Positions 34,149 through 45,632 of a stretch of DNA of 51,303 nt are shown here, piece by piece (the stretch's first letter is position 1; each line of letters begins with the position of its first letter). Origin of the DNA: Desulfovibrionaceae bacterium (GTDB taxonomy: Bacteria; Pseudomonadota; Gammaproteobacteria; Burkholderiales; Burkholderiaceae_C); contig WRJY01000337.1 of NCBI GenBank assembly GCA_009778355.1, forward strand, positions 1-51,303, given 5' to 3'. The notes beneath the pieces were generated by a model, which did not search any database, was not told the DNA's origin, and saw only the letters and a program-made list of their open reading frames with translations. The translations under genes and the position numbers were made by a program.

Positions 34149-35303
34149 ATGACGGCGGTACCGGTCAACCTGCTCGACTTTGATCTGGACGGGCTGGCGG
34201 CTTTCTGCGAGGGTTTGGGCGAGAAGCGTTTTCGCGCCACGCAGTTGCTGCGCTGGATTCACCAGCGCGGGGTGGCCGATTTCGGCCAGATGAGCGATCT
34301 GGCCAGGTCGCTGCGTGAGAAGCTGGCGGGCCGCGCCGTGACGGCGGCGCTGCCGGTGGTCAGCCAGCATGAATCGAGGGACGGCACCATCAAGTGGCTG
34401 TTCGACGTTGGCGGCGGCAACGCGGTCGAATCGGTGTTCATCCCGGAAGACGACCGGGGCACGCTGTGCGTGTCGTCGCAAGCCGGCTGCGCGGTGGGTT
34501 GCCGCTTTTGCTCCACCGGGCACCAGGGCTTCAGCCGCAACCTGAGCACGGGCGAGATCGTCGCCCAGTTGTGGTTTGCCGAGCATTTTTTGCGCCGGCA
34601 CCTGCAAAGCCAGGAGCGCGTCATCTCCAACGTGGTGATGATGGGCATGGGCGAGCCGCTGCAAAACTACGACCGGCTGCTGCCGGCGCTGCGCCTGATG
34701 CTCGATGACCACGGCTACGGCCTGTCGCGCCGGCGCGTGACGGTGTCCACCTGTGGCGTGGTGCCGATGATCGATCGTCTGGCGCGCGATTGCCCGGTGG
34801 CGCTGGCGGTGTCGCTGCACGCGCCCACCGATGAATTGCGCGACCGCCTGGTGCCGCTGAACCGCAAGTACCCGCTGGATGAACTGCTGCAAGCCTGCGC
34901 CCGTTACCTGGCCAGCGCGCCGCGCGACTTCATTACGTTCGAGTATTGCATGCTCGACGGCGTGAACGACGCGCCGGAGCACGCGCGGGCGCTGATCGAA
35001 CTGGTGCGCCGACATGCCGCCGAAGGGCTGCGCTGCAAGTTCAACCTGATTGCGTTCAACCAGTTTCCGCAATCGGGCCTGGCGCGCTCGCCGATGCCGC
35101 GCGTGCTGGCGTTTTGCAAGTTGCTTGGCGATGCTGGTATCGTCACCACGGTGCGCAAGACGCGCGGCGACGACATTGACGCCGCCTGCGGCCAGTTGGC
35201 TGGCGGCGTGCAGGATCGCACCCGCGTGCAGGAACGCATGGCGCGCCAGCGCACGGTGGCGTTGTACCCGGCGCGCGCGCCGGCGAGAAAGGCTGTTTCA
35301 TGA
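34149..35303 (+). CDS. rlmN: 23S rRNA (adenine(2503)-C(2))-methyltransferase
   Basis: Radical [54 protein letters not shown]. Confidence 0.97.
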   Translation: MTAVPVNLLDFDLDGLAAFCEGLGEKRFRATQLLRWIHQRGVADFGQMSDLARSLREKLAGRAVTAALPVVSQHESRDGTIKWLFDVGGGNAVESVFIPEDDRGTLCVSSQAGCAVGCRFCSTGHQGFSRNLSTGEIVAQLWFAEHFLRRHLQSQERVISNVVMMGMGEPLQNYDRLLPALRLMLDDHGYGLSRRRVTVSTCGVVPMIDRLARDCPVALAVSLHAPTDELRDRLVPLNRKYPLDELLQACARYLASAPRDFITFEYCMLDGVNDAPEHARALIELVRRHAAEGLRCKFNLIAFNQFPQSGLARSPMPRVLAFCKLLGDAGIVTTVRKTRGDDIDAACGQLAGGVQDRTRVQERMARQRTVALYPARAPARKAVS

Positions 35304-36118
35304 TGACTGCGACTTCCCTGTCCAACTGGCTGCCGCTTCGGGCCTGGGCCGTGCTGGCTCTGCTGGGCGCGCTGGCCGGCTGTGCCACCACCCAGTCCGG
35401 TGCGGGCGGCATGAACCAGTTGCAAACCGCGTCCGACGAAACCGAGGTGCGCAAGCGCGCGCGCACGCGGCTGATGCTGGCGTCGAGCTACTTCGAGAAC
35501 GGCCAGACCACCATCGCGCTGGACGAGATGAAGAAAGCCTTGCAGATCGACCCGTCGCTTGGCGATACTTATAACCTGGGCGGCTTGATCTATATGACGA
35601 TGGGCGACAAGGCGCTGGCGCAAAGCCATTTCGAGCGCGCCATTTCGCTCAACCCGCGCGATGCCGACGCCATGCACAACTTCGGCGTGCTGCAATGCCA
35701 GCAGGGCCGGTACGCGGCGGCCAAACAGTTGTTCGAACGCGCGATGGCGGTGCCCACCTACATGAACCGGGCCAAGACGCTGAAGATGCAAGGCATCTGC
35801 GAGGCGCGCAGCGGCGACGCCGCTGCTGCCGAGGCGACGCTGATGCATTCGTATGAACTGGATGCCGGCGACCCGGTGACGGGCTACAACCTGTCGAGTT
35901 TGCTGTACAGGCGCGGCGACTACACCAAGGCGCAGTTCTACATCCGGCGCCTGAACAACAGCGAACTGGCCAACGCCCAATCGCTGTGGCTGGGCATCCG
36001 GGTCGAGCACCGGCTGGGCAACCGCCAGGCCATGGATCAACTGGGCGCGCAGTTGCGGCGGCGTTTCGCGCAATCGCCCGAACTGACGGCCTACGAACAG
36101 GGGACTTTCGATGAGTGA
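35300..36118 (+). CDS. type IV pilus biogenesis/stability protein PilF/PilW (TPR lipoprotein)
   Basis: Lipobox LAGC, TPR repeats ([48 protein letters not shown]). Confidence 0.9.
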   Translation: MMTATSLSNWLPLRAWAVLALLGALAGCATTQSGAGGMNQLQTASDETEVRKRARTRLMLASSYFENGQTTIALDEMKKALQIDPSLGDTYNLGGLIYMTMGDKALAQSHFERAISLNPRDADAMHNFGVLQCQQGRYAAAKQLFERAMAVPTYMNRAKTLKMQGICEARSGDAAAAEATLMHSYELDAGDPVTGYNLSSLLYRRGDYTKAQFYIRRLNNSELANAQSLWLGIRVEHRLGNRQAMDQLGAQLRRRFAQSPELTAYEQGTFDE

Positions 36119-37268
36119 GCCAGACGCGGTAGATCAGAACGCGCAACCAGCACAGAACGCGCAACCAGCACAGAACGCGCAGCCAGCACAGGACGCGCAG
36201 CCAACCCCGCCGCCCAGCCGCGTGAGCGCGGGCGCTATGCTGCGTCAGTTGCGCGAGTCGGCGGGCATCAGCGCCGAATTGGTGGCCAGCGCCATGAAGG
36301 TGTCGCCGCAGAAGCTGGATGCGCTGGAAAACGACCGGCTGGGCGAGTTGCCCAACATGACCTTCGCGCGCGCGCTGGCCGCCGCTATCTGCCGTGCCTT
36401 TGGCGTCGATCCGGCGCCCGTGCTGGCGTGTATGCCGGAAGTCACCGCGCCTGACCTGGTGCGCGCCTCCGAGGTGCAGAAGAACAGCCAGCGGTTGAAG
36501 CGCTCGGGCGACCAGCCGGCGTCGATGATGAGCGGGCGTCCGTTCAAGCTGCTGCTGGCGCTCATCGTCGTGGCGTTGGCCATCGCCGCCGCGCTGAGGC
36601 TGCTGCCGATCCGGCTCGGCACGCAGCCCGGAGCGGCCACGCCAGCCGAAGCCGTGCATGAACACGAAGGCGGCGACGCGAACGTCGCAGTCACGGAACC
36701 CGTTCCGGTCGAGATGCCCGCCAGCACCGACGCTGCCGGGCAGGAGAGCGCGGTGCCTGTCCCGGCGCCGGCCCAGCCGGCGAGCGCGGCGCCTGCCGCT
36801 TTTGACAGACAGAAGGGCGCGGCGCCTGCCGCATCTGCTCCAGCCAAGCCGGCCAGTGCGGCGCCTGCCGCCTCCGCCCCAGCCAAGCGGGCCAGTGCGA
36901 CGCCTGCCGCCTCCGCCCCAGCCAAGCGGGCCAGTGCGACGCCCGCCGCCTCCGCCCCAGCCAAGCGGGCCAGTGCGACGCCCGCCGCCTCCGCTCCGGC
37001 CCCCGCCAGCAGCGCCGTTCGGAGCGCCGACGACCTGCTGGGCATTGCCGTTTCCGGCGAAACCTGGGTCAGCGTGCGCGACGCTTCCGGCAAGGCGCTG
37101 GTGGCCCGCGTCATGACCGCCGGCCAAGTGGTCAGGGTCGGCGGCGAATTGCCGCTGACGGTCATCATTGGCCGCAAGGATGCGACGGACGTGAGCGTGC
37201 GCGGCAAGCCGTTCGACATCAGGGCGTTCGGCGGCGCTTCCAACGTGGCGCGGTTCACGGTCGATTGA
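36111..37268 (+). CDS. RodZ-like protein: N-terminal HTH, TM helix, low-complexity linker, C-terminal DUF4115-like domain
   Basis: [112 protein letters not shown]. Confidence 0.88.
   Translation: MSEPDAVDQNAQPAQNAQPAQNAQPAQDAQPTPPPSRVSAGAMLRQLRESAGISAELVASAMKVSPQKLDALENDRLGELPNMTFARALAAAICRAFGVDPAPVLACMPEVTAPDLVRASEVQKNSQRLKRSGDQPASMMSGRPFKLLLALIVVALAIAAALRLLPIRLGTQPGAATPAEAVHEHEGGDANVAVTEPVPVEMPASTDAAGQESAVPVPAPAQPASAAPAAFDRQKGAAPAASAPAKPASAAPAASAPAKRASATPAASAPAKRASATPAASAPAKRASATPAASAPAPASSAVRSADDLLGIAVSGETWVSVRDASGKALVARVMTAGQVVRVGGELPLTVIIGRKDATDVSVRGKPFDIRAFGGASNVARFTVD
36135..36205 (+). repeat. 18-bp coding tandem repeat, about 4 copies (QNAQPA)
   Basis: cagaacgcgcaaccagca repeated with few substitutions. 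Confidence 0.92.
36852..37003 (+). repeat. 39-bp coding tandem repeat, about 4 copies ([13 protein letters not shown])
   Basis: gccagtgcg starts at 36852, 36891, 36930, 36969 (period 39). Confidence 0.93.
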
Positions 37269-37270
37269 GG

Positions 37271-38536
<1,266 letters not shown>

Positions 38537-38591
38537 ACCTGGTGTCGTGTCATATCAACACTGACGCGCAATGAAGCCGATGGATTCGCGT

Positions 38592-38854
38592 TCAAGGCAA
38601 GGTCAGGTGTTTACTATCGTGCGCCACCTGGGTGCGCAGGTCATCGCGCTGACTGCGAGCTTCTTTCAGGGACAGTTTTCGGGATAAAGGCCGATCGCAA
38701 GGCGCTGCTGCTTGCCTTGTCACGTGAAGCGGAGATACCACTTCTTCGCGCCATGGGTGGTGGTGAACAGCACCAAGTTATCGGCATTGATGAGGGTGTA
38801 TTTTTTGCCCATGATTTTGGCGTGCCGGACAACGGCATCAGTCAGGGCATACGG
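38592..38854 (-). pseudogene. tyrosine integrase N-terminal (DUF4102-type) remnant
   Basis: Minus strand reads PYALTDAVVRHAKIMGKKYTLINADNLVLFTTTHGAKKWYLRFT*QGKQQRLAIGLYPE then, after a frameshift, LSLKEARSQRDDLRTQVA; in-frame TGA and frameshift. Confidence 0.75.
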
Positions 38855-38977
38855 CGTGGGTCAATGAGATGTGTGCCAGCCTTGCAGGGGATCGTTCAAC
38901 CAAGAATTCGATTTACTACAATCCCGGATTCATGTACTGATTCAGGCTGGAAGACCATGACCAGTGGTGGACTTTAT

Positions 38978-39304
38978 TGAACCTGAAAACGGCAGTTGAC
39001 CGTTTCTTTATCTTCGTAACCCCTTATGAACACAGGGGTTTTTGACTTAGCTCGACCTCACCATTTGGGTGAGAGCGCTATGCGCCCGCCAGCGCCACGC
39101 TCGACGCGCCATGCGGCGTTGCTCGTCCTTGCGGGCAGTAGCCCGCTGCGTCCTCTCCCTTGCAGGGCGCGGCCCAGCCAGAGGCTGGGCCTGTTCGCGC
39201 TGTCCAAAGGCGCGCAGACGCCTTTGGAGCCGCAGCGATCTCCCTTGCCTGGCACGCCGATCACTCTACTTTCGGACGCATCCAACTGCCGTTTTCAGGC
39301 TGAA
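38978..39304. mobile_element. MITE-like non-autonomous element with 17-bp perfect terminal inverted repeats
   Basis: CCTGAAAACGGCAGTTG at 38982-38998 and its reverse complement CAACTGCCGTTTTCAGG at 39283-39299; right part nearly identical to window positions 1-132. Confidence 0.7.
39018..39043 (+). terminator. terminator-like hairpin inside the MITE-like element
   Basis: AACCCC-ttatgaacaca-GGGGTTTTT. Confidence 0.5.
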
Positions 39305-39374
39305 CGCTCCTGAGAGCGAAAGCCCTTCTGAATCAAAGCCCAAAGACCGCAGTGGAAGTCCATGGAGCAAAACG

Positions 39375-39450
39375 TGGAGCGGGAAACGAGGCTCGAACTC
39401 GCGACCTCAACCTTGGCAAGGTTGCGCTCTACCAACTGAGCTATTCCCGC
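39375..39450 (-). tRNA. tRNA-Gly (GCC)
   Basis: Minus strand GCGGGAATAGCTCAGTTGGTAGAGCGCAACCTTGCCAAGGTTGAGGTCGCGAGTTCGAGCCTCGTTTCCCGCTCCA; encoded CCA, anticodon GCC. Confidence 0.97.
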
Positions 39451-39514
39451 GTTGCGAATCTTGAATTATAGCTGGAAATTCGGGCCTTGCGGGCAAGGCG
39501 CGAAAAATTTTTTG

Positions 39515-41950
39515 TCAGTGCTTGACCGCCGAGCCGCGGCTTGGCTTGGGCTTGACGGCGGGCGCCGCCGGGGCGGCGTCGGCGGGGGCCAGGTCGTCGT
39601 CGGTCAGGGGCAGCGGCGGGCGTTCCAGGGCGATTTCGAGCACCTTGTCGATCCACTTGACGGGGATGATCTTCAGGCCGTCTTTGACGTTGGCGGGGAT
39701 TTCCTGCAGGTCCTTGATGTTTTCCTCGGGAATGAGGACGGTCTTGATGCCGCCGCGCAGCGCGGCGAGCAGTTTTTCCTTCAGGCCGCCGATGGCGGTG
39801 ACTTCGCCGCGCAAGGTGATCTCGCCGGTCATGGCGACTTCGCTGTGCACGGGGATGCCGGTGAGCGCGGAGACGATGGCGGTGGTCATGGCCGCGCCGG
39901 CGCTGGGACCGTCCTTGGGCGTGGCGCCATCGGGAACGTGGATGTGGATGTCGCGCTTTTCGAACACTTCGTCCTTGATGCCCAACGCGCGGGCGCGCGC
40001 GCGCACCACGGTGCGCGCGGCTTCGACCGATTCCTTCATCACGTCGCCCAACTGGCCGGTGCGTTGCACGTTGCCTTTGCCGGGCATGGTGGCGGCTTCG
40101 ATGGTGAGCAGATCGCCCCCCACTTCGGTCCAGGCCAGGCCGACCACCTGGCCGATCTGGTTTTGCTGTTCGGCGCGGCCATAGGTGAACTTGCGCACGC
40201 CCAGGTAGTCGTTCAGGCCGTCTCCGGTGACCTTGACCTGCGGCGTCATTTGTTTGAGTTGCAGCCCCTTGACGACCTTGCGGCAGATTTTGGACAGTTC
40301 GCGCTCCAGCGAGCGCACGCCGGCCTCGCGCGTGTAGTAGCGCACGATGTCGCGCACGGCGTCTTCGGTGACTTCGAGTTCCTCGGCTTTCACGCCGTTG
40401 TTCTTCATCTGCTTGGGCAGCAGGTACTTGAGGGCGATATTGGTTTTTTCGTCCTCGGTGTAGCCCGACAGGCGGATGACTTCCATGCGGTCGAGCAGCG
40501 CCGGCGGGATGTTGGTGGAGTTGCTGGTGGCGACGAACATCACGTCGCTCAAGTCGAAGTCCACCTCGACGTAGTGGTCGCTGAAGGTGTGGTTCTGCTC
40601 CGGGTCCAGCACTTCGAGCAGCGCGCTGGAGGGGTCGCCCCGGAAGTCCATGCCGAGTTTGTCGATTTCGTCGAGCAAAAACAGCGGGTTGCGCGCGCCG
40701 ACCTTGTTCAGGCTTTGCAGTACCTTGCCGGGCATGGCGCCGATGTAGGTGCGGCGGTGGCCGCGGATTTCGGCCTCGTCGCGCACGCCGCCCAGGGCCA
40801 TGCGCACGTATTTGCGGCCCGTGGCCTTGGCCACCGATTGACCCAGCGAGGTCTTGCCCACGCCGGGCGGGCCGACCAGGCACAGAATCGGCGCCTTGAG
40901 CTTGTCCACGCGCTGCTGCACGGCCAGGTATTCGAGGATGCGTTCCTTGACTTTCTCCAGCCCGTAGTGGTCTTCGTTGAGGACCTGCTCGGCATAGGCC
41001 AGGTCGTGCTTGATCTTGGTTTTCTTGCTCCAGGGCAGGCCGGACAGCACGTCGATGTAGTTGCGCACCACGGTGGCTTCGGCGGACATGGGCGACATGA
41101 GCTTGAGCTTTTTCAGCTCGCCTTCGGCCTTCTTGCGCGCCTCGGCGGGCATGCGGGCGGCCTTGATTTTCTTTTCGATTTCCTCGATGTCGGCGCCTTC
41201 CTCGCCCTCGCCGAGTTCCTTCTGGATGGCCTTGACCTGCTCGTTGAGGTAGAAGTCGCGCTGGTTCTTTTCCATCTGGCGCTTGACGCGGCCGCGGATT
41301 TTCTTGTCCACGTTGAGGATGTCCACCTCGCGCTCGAGTTGCTCGAACAGGTTTTCCAGCCGGTTCTTGACGTTGACCAGATCGAGCACGAACTGCTTGT
41401 TGTCGAGCTTGAGCGGCAGGTGCGCGGCGATGGTGTCGGCCAGCCGGCCCGGCTCCTCGATGCTGGCGATCGAAACCAGGATTTCCGGCGGAATTTTCTT
41501 GTTCTGCTTGACGTACAGGTCGAACTGCTGCATGACCGCGCGGCGCAGCGCCTCGATTTCGGCGTTGTTCCTGTCGCCCTCGTCTTCCTGCAGCGGGGTG
41601 ACGGTGGCCACGAAGTGGGTCTGGCCGTCCTCGATGTGGGTCACGGTGGCGCGCTGCTGTCCTTCGACCAGCACCTTCACAGTGCCATCGGGGAGCTTGA
41701 GCATTTGCAGGATGCTGGAGATGCAGCCGACCTCGAACATGTCGCCCACCGAAGGTTCGTCCTTGGCCGCCGCCTTCTGCGCCACCAGCATGATGCGGCG
41801 GTCGATGGTCATGGCCGTTTCCAGCGCCTTGATGCTCTTGGGCCGCCCCACGAACAGGGGGATGACCATGTGGGGAAACACCACCACGTCGCGCAGCGGC
41901 AGCAGCGGCAGGTCGGTCGGGGTGGCGGGCGATGATGCGGTCTGAGACAT
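39515..41950 (-). CDS. lon: endopeptidase La (Lon protease)
   Basis: LPLLPLRDVVVFPHMVIPLFVGRPKSIKALE, CLVGPPGVGKTSLGQSVAKATGRKYVRMALGGVRDEAEIRGHRRTYIGAMPG, DGPSAGAAMTTA. Confidence 0.98.
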   Translation of the reverse strand: MSQTASSPATPTDLPLLPLRDVVVFPHMVIPLFVGRPKSIKALETAMTIDRRIMLVAQKAAAKDEPSVGDMFEVGCISSILQMLKLPDGTVKVLVEGQQRATVTHIEDGQTHFVATVTPLQEDEGDRNNAEIEALRRAVMQQFDLYVKQNKKIPPEILVSIASIEEPGRLADTIAAHLPLKLDNKQFVLDLVNVKNRLENLFEQLEREVDILNVDKKIRGRVKRQMEKNQRDFYLNEQVKAIQKELGEGEEGADIEEIEKKIKAARMPAEARKKAEGELKKLKLMSPMSAEATVVRNYIDVLSGLPWSKKTKIKHDLAYAEQVLNEDHYGLEKVKERILEYLAVQQRVDKLKAPILCLVGPPGVGKTSLGQSVAKATGRKYVRMALGGVRDEAEIRGHRRTYIGAMPGKVLQSLNKVGARNPLFLLDEIDKLGMDFRGDPSSALLEVLDPEQNHTFSDHYVEVDFDLSDVMFVATSNSTNIPPALLDRMEVIRLSGYTEDEKTNIALKYLLPKQMKNNGVKAEELEVTEDAVRDIVRYYTREAGVRSLERELSKICRKVVKGLQLKQMTPQVKVTGDGLNDYLGVRKFTYGRAEQQNQIGQVVGLAWTEVGGDLLTIEAATMPGKGNVQRTGQLGDVMKESVEAARTVVRARARALGIKDEVFEKRDIHIHVPDGATPKDGPSAGAAMTTAIVSALTGIPVHSEVAMTGEITLRGEVTAIGGLKEKLLAALRGGIKTVLIPEENIKDLQEIPANVKDGLKIIPVKWIDKVLEIALERPPLPLTDDDLAPADAAPAAPAVKPKPSRGSAVKH

Positions 41951-42104
41951 GAACAATCCTTGGGCTGGGCCAAATATGACCGCGCGGGCGGCATTTTCAA
42001 CACCCGCGCTGGCCGGATCAGCCGGTGAAAAATCAGGAGCCGGCGGGAAAAACAACTGCCAAAGCCGTTTGGCGCCTGCCGGACAGGCGCCAGCGGCGGT
42101 CGAA

Positions 42105-43373
42105 TCAAGCCTGCCTGGCCGCTTCGCGGTACACCAGCAGCGGGGGTTGTTCGTCCTCGATGGTGTTTTCGTCCATCACTACCTTGGACACGCCGGCGGT
42201 GTGCGGCAGATCGAACATGGTGTCGATCAACGCCTGCTCCAGGATCGAGCGCAGCCCGCGCGCGCCGGTCTTGCGCGCCAGCGCCTTGCGCGCGATGGCT
42301 TGCAGCGCGGAGGGGCGGATTTCGAGTTCGACGCCTTCCATCTGCAGCAGGCGCGAGAACTGTTTGACCAGCGCGTTCTTGGGCTGGGTCAGTATCTGCA
42401 CCAGCGCGTCCTCGGTCAGTTCGGTCAGCGTGGCCACCACCGGCATACGGCCAACCAGTTCGGGGATGAGGCCGTATTTGATGAGATCCTCCGGCTCCAC
42501 CTCCTGAAACACCTCGGTCAGCGAGCGTTGCTGTTTGCTGCGCACGGTGGCGCCAAAGCCGATGCCGCCCGATTCGGTGCGCGCCTCGATCACCTTTTCC
42601 AGCCCGGCGAACGCGCCGCCGCAGATGAACAGGATGTTGGTGGTGTCCACTTGCAGGAAGTCCTGGCTCGGGTGCTTGCGCCCGCCCTGCGGCGGGATGC
42701 TGGCCATGGTGCCTTCGATCAGTTTGAGCAGCGCCTGCTGCACGCCTTCGCCCGAAACGTCGCGCGTGATGCTGGGGTTGTCGGCCTTGCGGCTGATTTT
42801 GTCGATCTCGTCGATGTAGACGATGCCGCGCTGCGCGCGCTCGATGTCGTAGTTGCAGCTTTGCAGCAGCTTGCTGATGATGTTTTCGACGTCCTCGCCC
42901 ACGTAGCCGGCCTCGGTCAGCGTGGTGGCATCGGCCATCACGAACGGCACGTTGAGCTGGCGCGCCAGCGTTTGCGCCAGCAGCGTCTTGCCCGAGCCGG
43001 TGGGGCCGATCAGCAGGATGTTGCTCTTGGACAGCTCCACGTCGCCGCCCTTGGCGTCGTCCTTGTGCTTGAGGCGCTTGTAGTGGTTATAGACCGCCAC
43101 CGACAGCGTGCGCTTGGCCCTTTCCTGGCCGATGACGTAGTTGTCGAGATTGGCTTTGATGTCGGCCGGCGTGGGCAGGTCGTCGGCCCTGGCCTTGCCC
43201 TCGGCGGCGTCCGCGGGGGCTTCCTCGCGGATGATGTCGTTGCACAGGTCGATGCATTCGTCGCAAATGAACACCGACGGACCGGCGATCAGTTTCTTGA
43301 CCTCGCGCTGGCTCTTGCCGCAGAACGAACAGTAAAGCGTTTTTTCGCTGGAAGAACCCTTTTTATCGGCCAT
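42105..43373 (-). CDS. clpX: ATP-dependent Clp protease ATP-binding subunit ClpX
   Basis: Zinc-binding [51 protein letters not shown]. Confidence 0.98.
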   Translation of the reverse strand: MADKKGSSSEKTLYCSFCGKSQREVKKLIAGPSVFICDECIDLCNDIIREEAPADAAEGKARADDLPTPADIKANLDNYVIGQERAKRTLSVAVYNHYKRLKHKDDAKGGDVELSKSNILLIGPTGSGKTLLAQTLARQLNVPFVMADATTLTEAGYVGEDVENIISKLLQSCNYDIERAQRGIVYIDEIDKISRKADNPSITRDVSGEGVQQALLKLIEGTMASIPPQGGRKHPSQDFLQVDTTNILFICGGAFAGLEKVIEARTESGGIGFGATVRSKQQRSLTEVFQEVEPEDLIKYGLIPELVGRMPVVATLTELTEDALVQILTQPKNALVKQFSRLLQMEGVELEIRPSALQAIARKALARKTGARGLRSILEQALIDTMFDLPHTAGVSKVVMDENTIEDEQPPLLVYREAARQA

Positions 43374-43461
43374 TGGGAGGAACTGTCATGAAGAATCAAT
43401 GCATGATAACCAAATCACGCGCCGGCGCGAGCGGCCCGGTTGCCGCGCCACAACGGGGGGA

Positions 43462-44073
43462 TCAGGGCCGCTGGGCGATGACCTGATCGACAAGGCCGTA
43501 TTGCCTGGCTTCGTCGGCGGTCATGAAATAGTCGCGCTCGGTGTCGTTGACCACCTTTTCGTAAGGCTGCCCGGTGCGCTCGGCCAGAATGCGGTTCATC
43601 TGCTCTTTGGTGCGCAGAATGTCGCGGGCATGGATTTCGATGTCGGTGGCCTGTCCGCGCGCGCCGCCGAGCACCTGGTGAATCATGATCTTGCTGTTGG
43701 GCAGCGAAAACCGCTTGCCCTTGGCGCCGGCGGCCAGCAAGAAGGCGCCCATGCTGGCCGCGAAGCCCAGGCACATGGTGGACACGTCGGGCTTGATGAA
43801 CTGCATGGTGTCGAAGATCGACATGCCCGCGCTGACGCTGCCGCCGGGCGAGTTGATGTACAGCGAGATGTCCTTGTCCGGGTTCTCGCTTTCCAGAAAC
43901 AGCAGTTGCGCCACCACCAGGTTGGCCGTCTGGTCGTTGACCTCGCCTACCAGGAACACCACGCGCTCGCGCAGCAGGCGCGAGTAAATGTCGTAGGCGC
44001 GCTCGCCGCGGCCCGACTGCTCGATCACCATCGGAACCAGGCCGAGGTTCTGGGGCGTGTCGAATTGGCTCAT
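43462..44073 (-). CDS. clpP: ATP-dependent Clp protease proteolytic subunit
   Basis: [71 protein letters not shown]. Confidence 0.98.
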   Translation of the reverse strand: MSQFDTPQNLGLVPMVIEQSGRGERAYDIYSRLLRERVVFLVGEVNDQTANLVVAQLLFLESENPDKDISLYINSPGGSVSAGMSIFDTMQFIKPDVSTMCLGFAASMGAFLLAAGAKGKRFSLPNSKIMIHQVLGGARGQATDIEIHARDILRTKEQMNRILAERTGQPYEKVVNDTERDYFMTADEARQYGLVDQVIAQRP

Positions 44074-44139
44074 GAGAAAACTTTCGTGACCTGAAAAGGA
44101 TGAATTTTTTCAGTGCTTCACTGCGTTGCGCGCGCCCCC

Positions 44140-44192
44140 TGAAAGGGGAGGCGCCACATTGCGCAGCCAGCAGAGATTGGGGGTGGTTTCAT
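44140..44192. repeat. Dispersed palindromic repeat just downstream of tig, related to the repeat at 5276-5330
   Basis: ccccctgaaaggggaggcgccacattgcgcagccagcagagattggggg versus ccccggacggggggaggcgcaacattgcgcagcaagtggagcctggggg. Confidence 0.75.
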
Positions 44193-44193
44193 T

Positions 44194-45507
44194 TCAGGGC
44201 TGCTGGCCCATCAGTTCGTCAAAGCCGAGCTTGCGCTCCGTGACCTTGGCCAGGCCGAGCACATGGTCGGTGACGTTGTTTTCGAGCACCAGGTTTTCGA
44301 TTTCCGCCATGCGGTCGTCGTCGGCATGGTAGTAGCGCGCCACCTCTTCGGGCTTTTCGTAGCTGGCAGCCAGTTCCTCGATTTGGGCGCTGACCTGTTC
44401 GGGCCTGGCTTGCAGGTTGGCGGCGCGCACCAGTTCGATCAGCGTCAGGCCCAGACGCACGCGGCGCTCGGCCTGGGGGCGGAAGCTGTCCTCGGGGATG
44501 GGCAGCTTGTCCACGTCCTTGATGCCGCGCGCCTTCAGATCGGCGCGGGCGTTGTGCACCATGCGGTTGATTTCGGCCTGCACGCTGGCCTTGGGCAGGT
44601 CCAGCTCGGCCTTGGCGATCAGCGCGTCCATTACGGCCTGCTTGTTGCGGGCGTTGACGCGGGCCTTGACCTCACGCTCCAGGTTCTTGCGGATGTCGGC
44701 GCGCAGCGCCTGTACCGTGCCTTCTTTCACGCCCAGCGATTTGGCCAGTTGCTCACCCAGTTCGGGCAGGTGCGCGGCTTCGACCTTTTTCACCGTGACC
44801 ATGAAGTCCGCCGTCTTGCCGGCCACGTCCTTGCCGTGGTAGTCAGCCGGGAAGGCGAGCGGGAAGGTCTTGCTCTCGCCCTGCTTCATGCCGCGCACGG
44901 CGTTTTCAAACTCTTTGAGCATCTGGCCTTCGCCGATGACGAACTGAAAGTCATCGGCCTTGCCGCCCTCGAACGGCTCGCCGTCGATTTTGCCGGCGAA
45001 GTCGGTCATGACGCGGTCGCCGTCCTCGGCTGGCGCGTCCTTGGCGCGCTGCGCGAACGTGCGGCGCTGCTTGCGCAAGATGTCGATGGTGCGCTCGACG
45101 GCATCGTCGCCAACCTCGGCGCTGACCTTCTCGATTTCAGCCGTGGCGAGGTCGCCGATCTTCACCTCCGGCAGCACCTCGAACACCGCCTCGAACACCA
45201 TCTGCCCATCGGGCGCGCCGTCCTTTTCGGTGATGGCGGGCTGGCCGGCCACGCGCAGGCCGGCCTCACTGGCGGCGGTGAAAAAGGCCTGCCCGACCTT
45301 GTCGTTCATCACCTCGTAGTGCACTGAATTGCCGTACTGCTGCGCCACGATGCTCAAGGGCACCTTGCCGGGGCGAAAACCGTCCATGCGCACGGTGCGG
45401 GCCAGCTTGCGCAGGCGGGCATCGACCTCGCTGCGGATCGTCTCGACGGGCAGCGTGAGCGTGATCCTGCGTTCGAGCTTTTCAAGGGTTTCGACATTCA
45501 CGGCCAT
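44194..45507 (-). CDS. tig: trigger factor
   Basis: MAVNVETLEKLERRITLTLPVETIRSEVDARLRKLARTVRMDGFRPGKVPLSIV; upstream of clpP. Confidence 0.97.
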   Translation of the reverse strand: MAVNVETLEKLERRITLTLPVETIRSEVDARLRKLARTVRMDGFRPGKVPLSIVAQQYGNSVHYEVMNDKVGQAFFTAASEAGLRVAGQPAITEKDGAPDGQMVFEAVFEVLPEVKIGDLATAEIEKVSAEVGDDAVERTIDILRKQRRTFAQRAKDAPAEDGDRVMTDFAGKIDGEPFEGGKADDFQFVIGEGQMLKEFENAVRGMKQGESKTFPLAFPADYHGKDVAGKTADFMVTVKKVEAAHLPELGEQLAKSLGVKEGTVQALRADIRKNLEREVKARVNARNKQAVMDALIAKAELDLPKASVQAEINRMVHNARADLKARGIKDVDKLPIPEDSFRPQAERRVRLGLTLIELVRAANLQARPEQVSAQIEELAASYEKPEEVARYYHADDDRMAEIENLVLENNVTDHVLGLAKVTERKLGFDELMGQQP

Positions 45508-45545
45508 GGGGTTGATTCTCTCGTTGACTGAAAAGTTGATACGGC

Positions 45546-45632
45546 TGGTGCGCGGGGGGGGACTCGAACCCCCACGCCATTGCTGGCGTCAGGACCTAAA
45601 CCTGGTGCGTCTACCAATTTCGCCACCCGCGC
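45546..45632 (-). tRNA. tRNA-Leu (UAG)
   Basis: Minus strand GCGCGGGTGGCGAAATTGGTAGACGCACCAGGTTTAGGTCCTGACGCCAGCAATGGCGTGGGGGTTCGAGTCCCCCCCCGCGCACCA; long variable arm, anticodon TAG. Confidence 0.97.

Noticed and set aside
36135-37003. Regular repeats as a possible CRISPR array
   Set aside because: Repeats are directly tandem, in coding frame, with no unique spacers and no cas genes nearby.
38717-38980. Plus-strand ORF MSREAEIPLLRAMGGGEQHQVIG...
   Set aside because: The opposite strand shows a clear decayed integrase signature; this frame has no recognisable content.
39452-41935. 827-aa plus-strand ORF opposite lon
   Set aside because: Antisense to an unmistakable lon gene; no recognisable motif.
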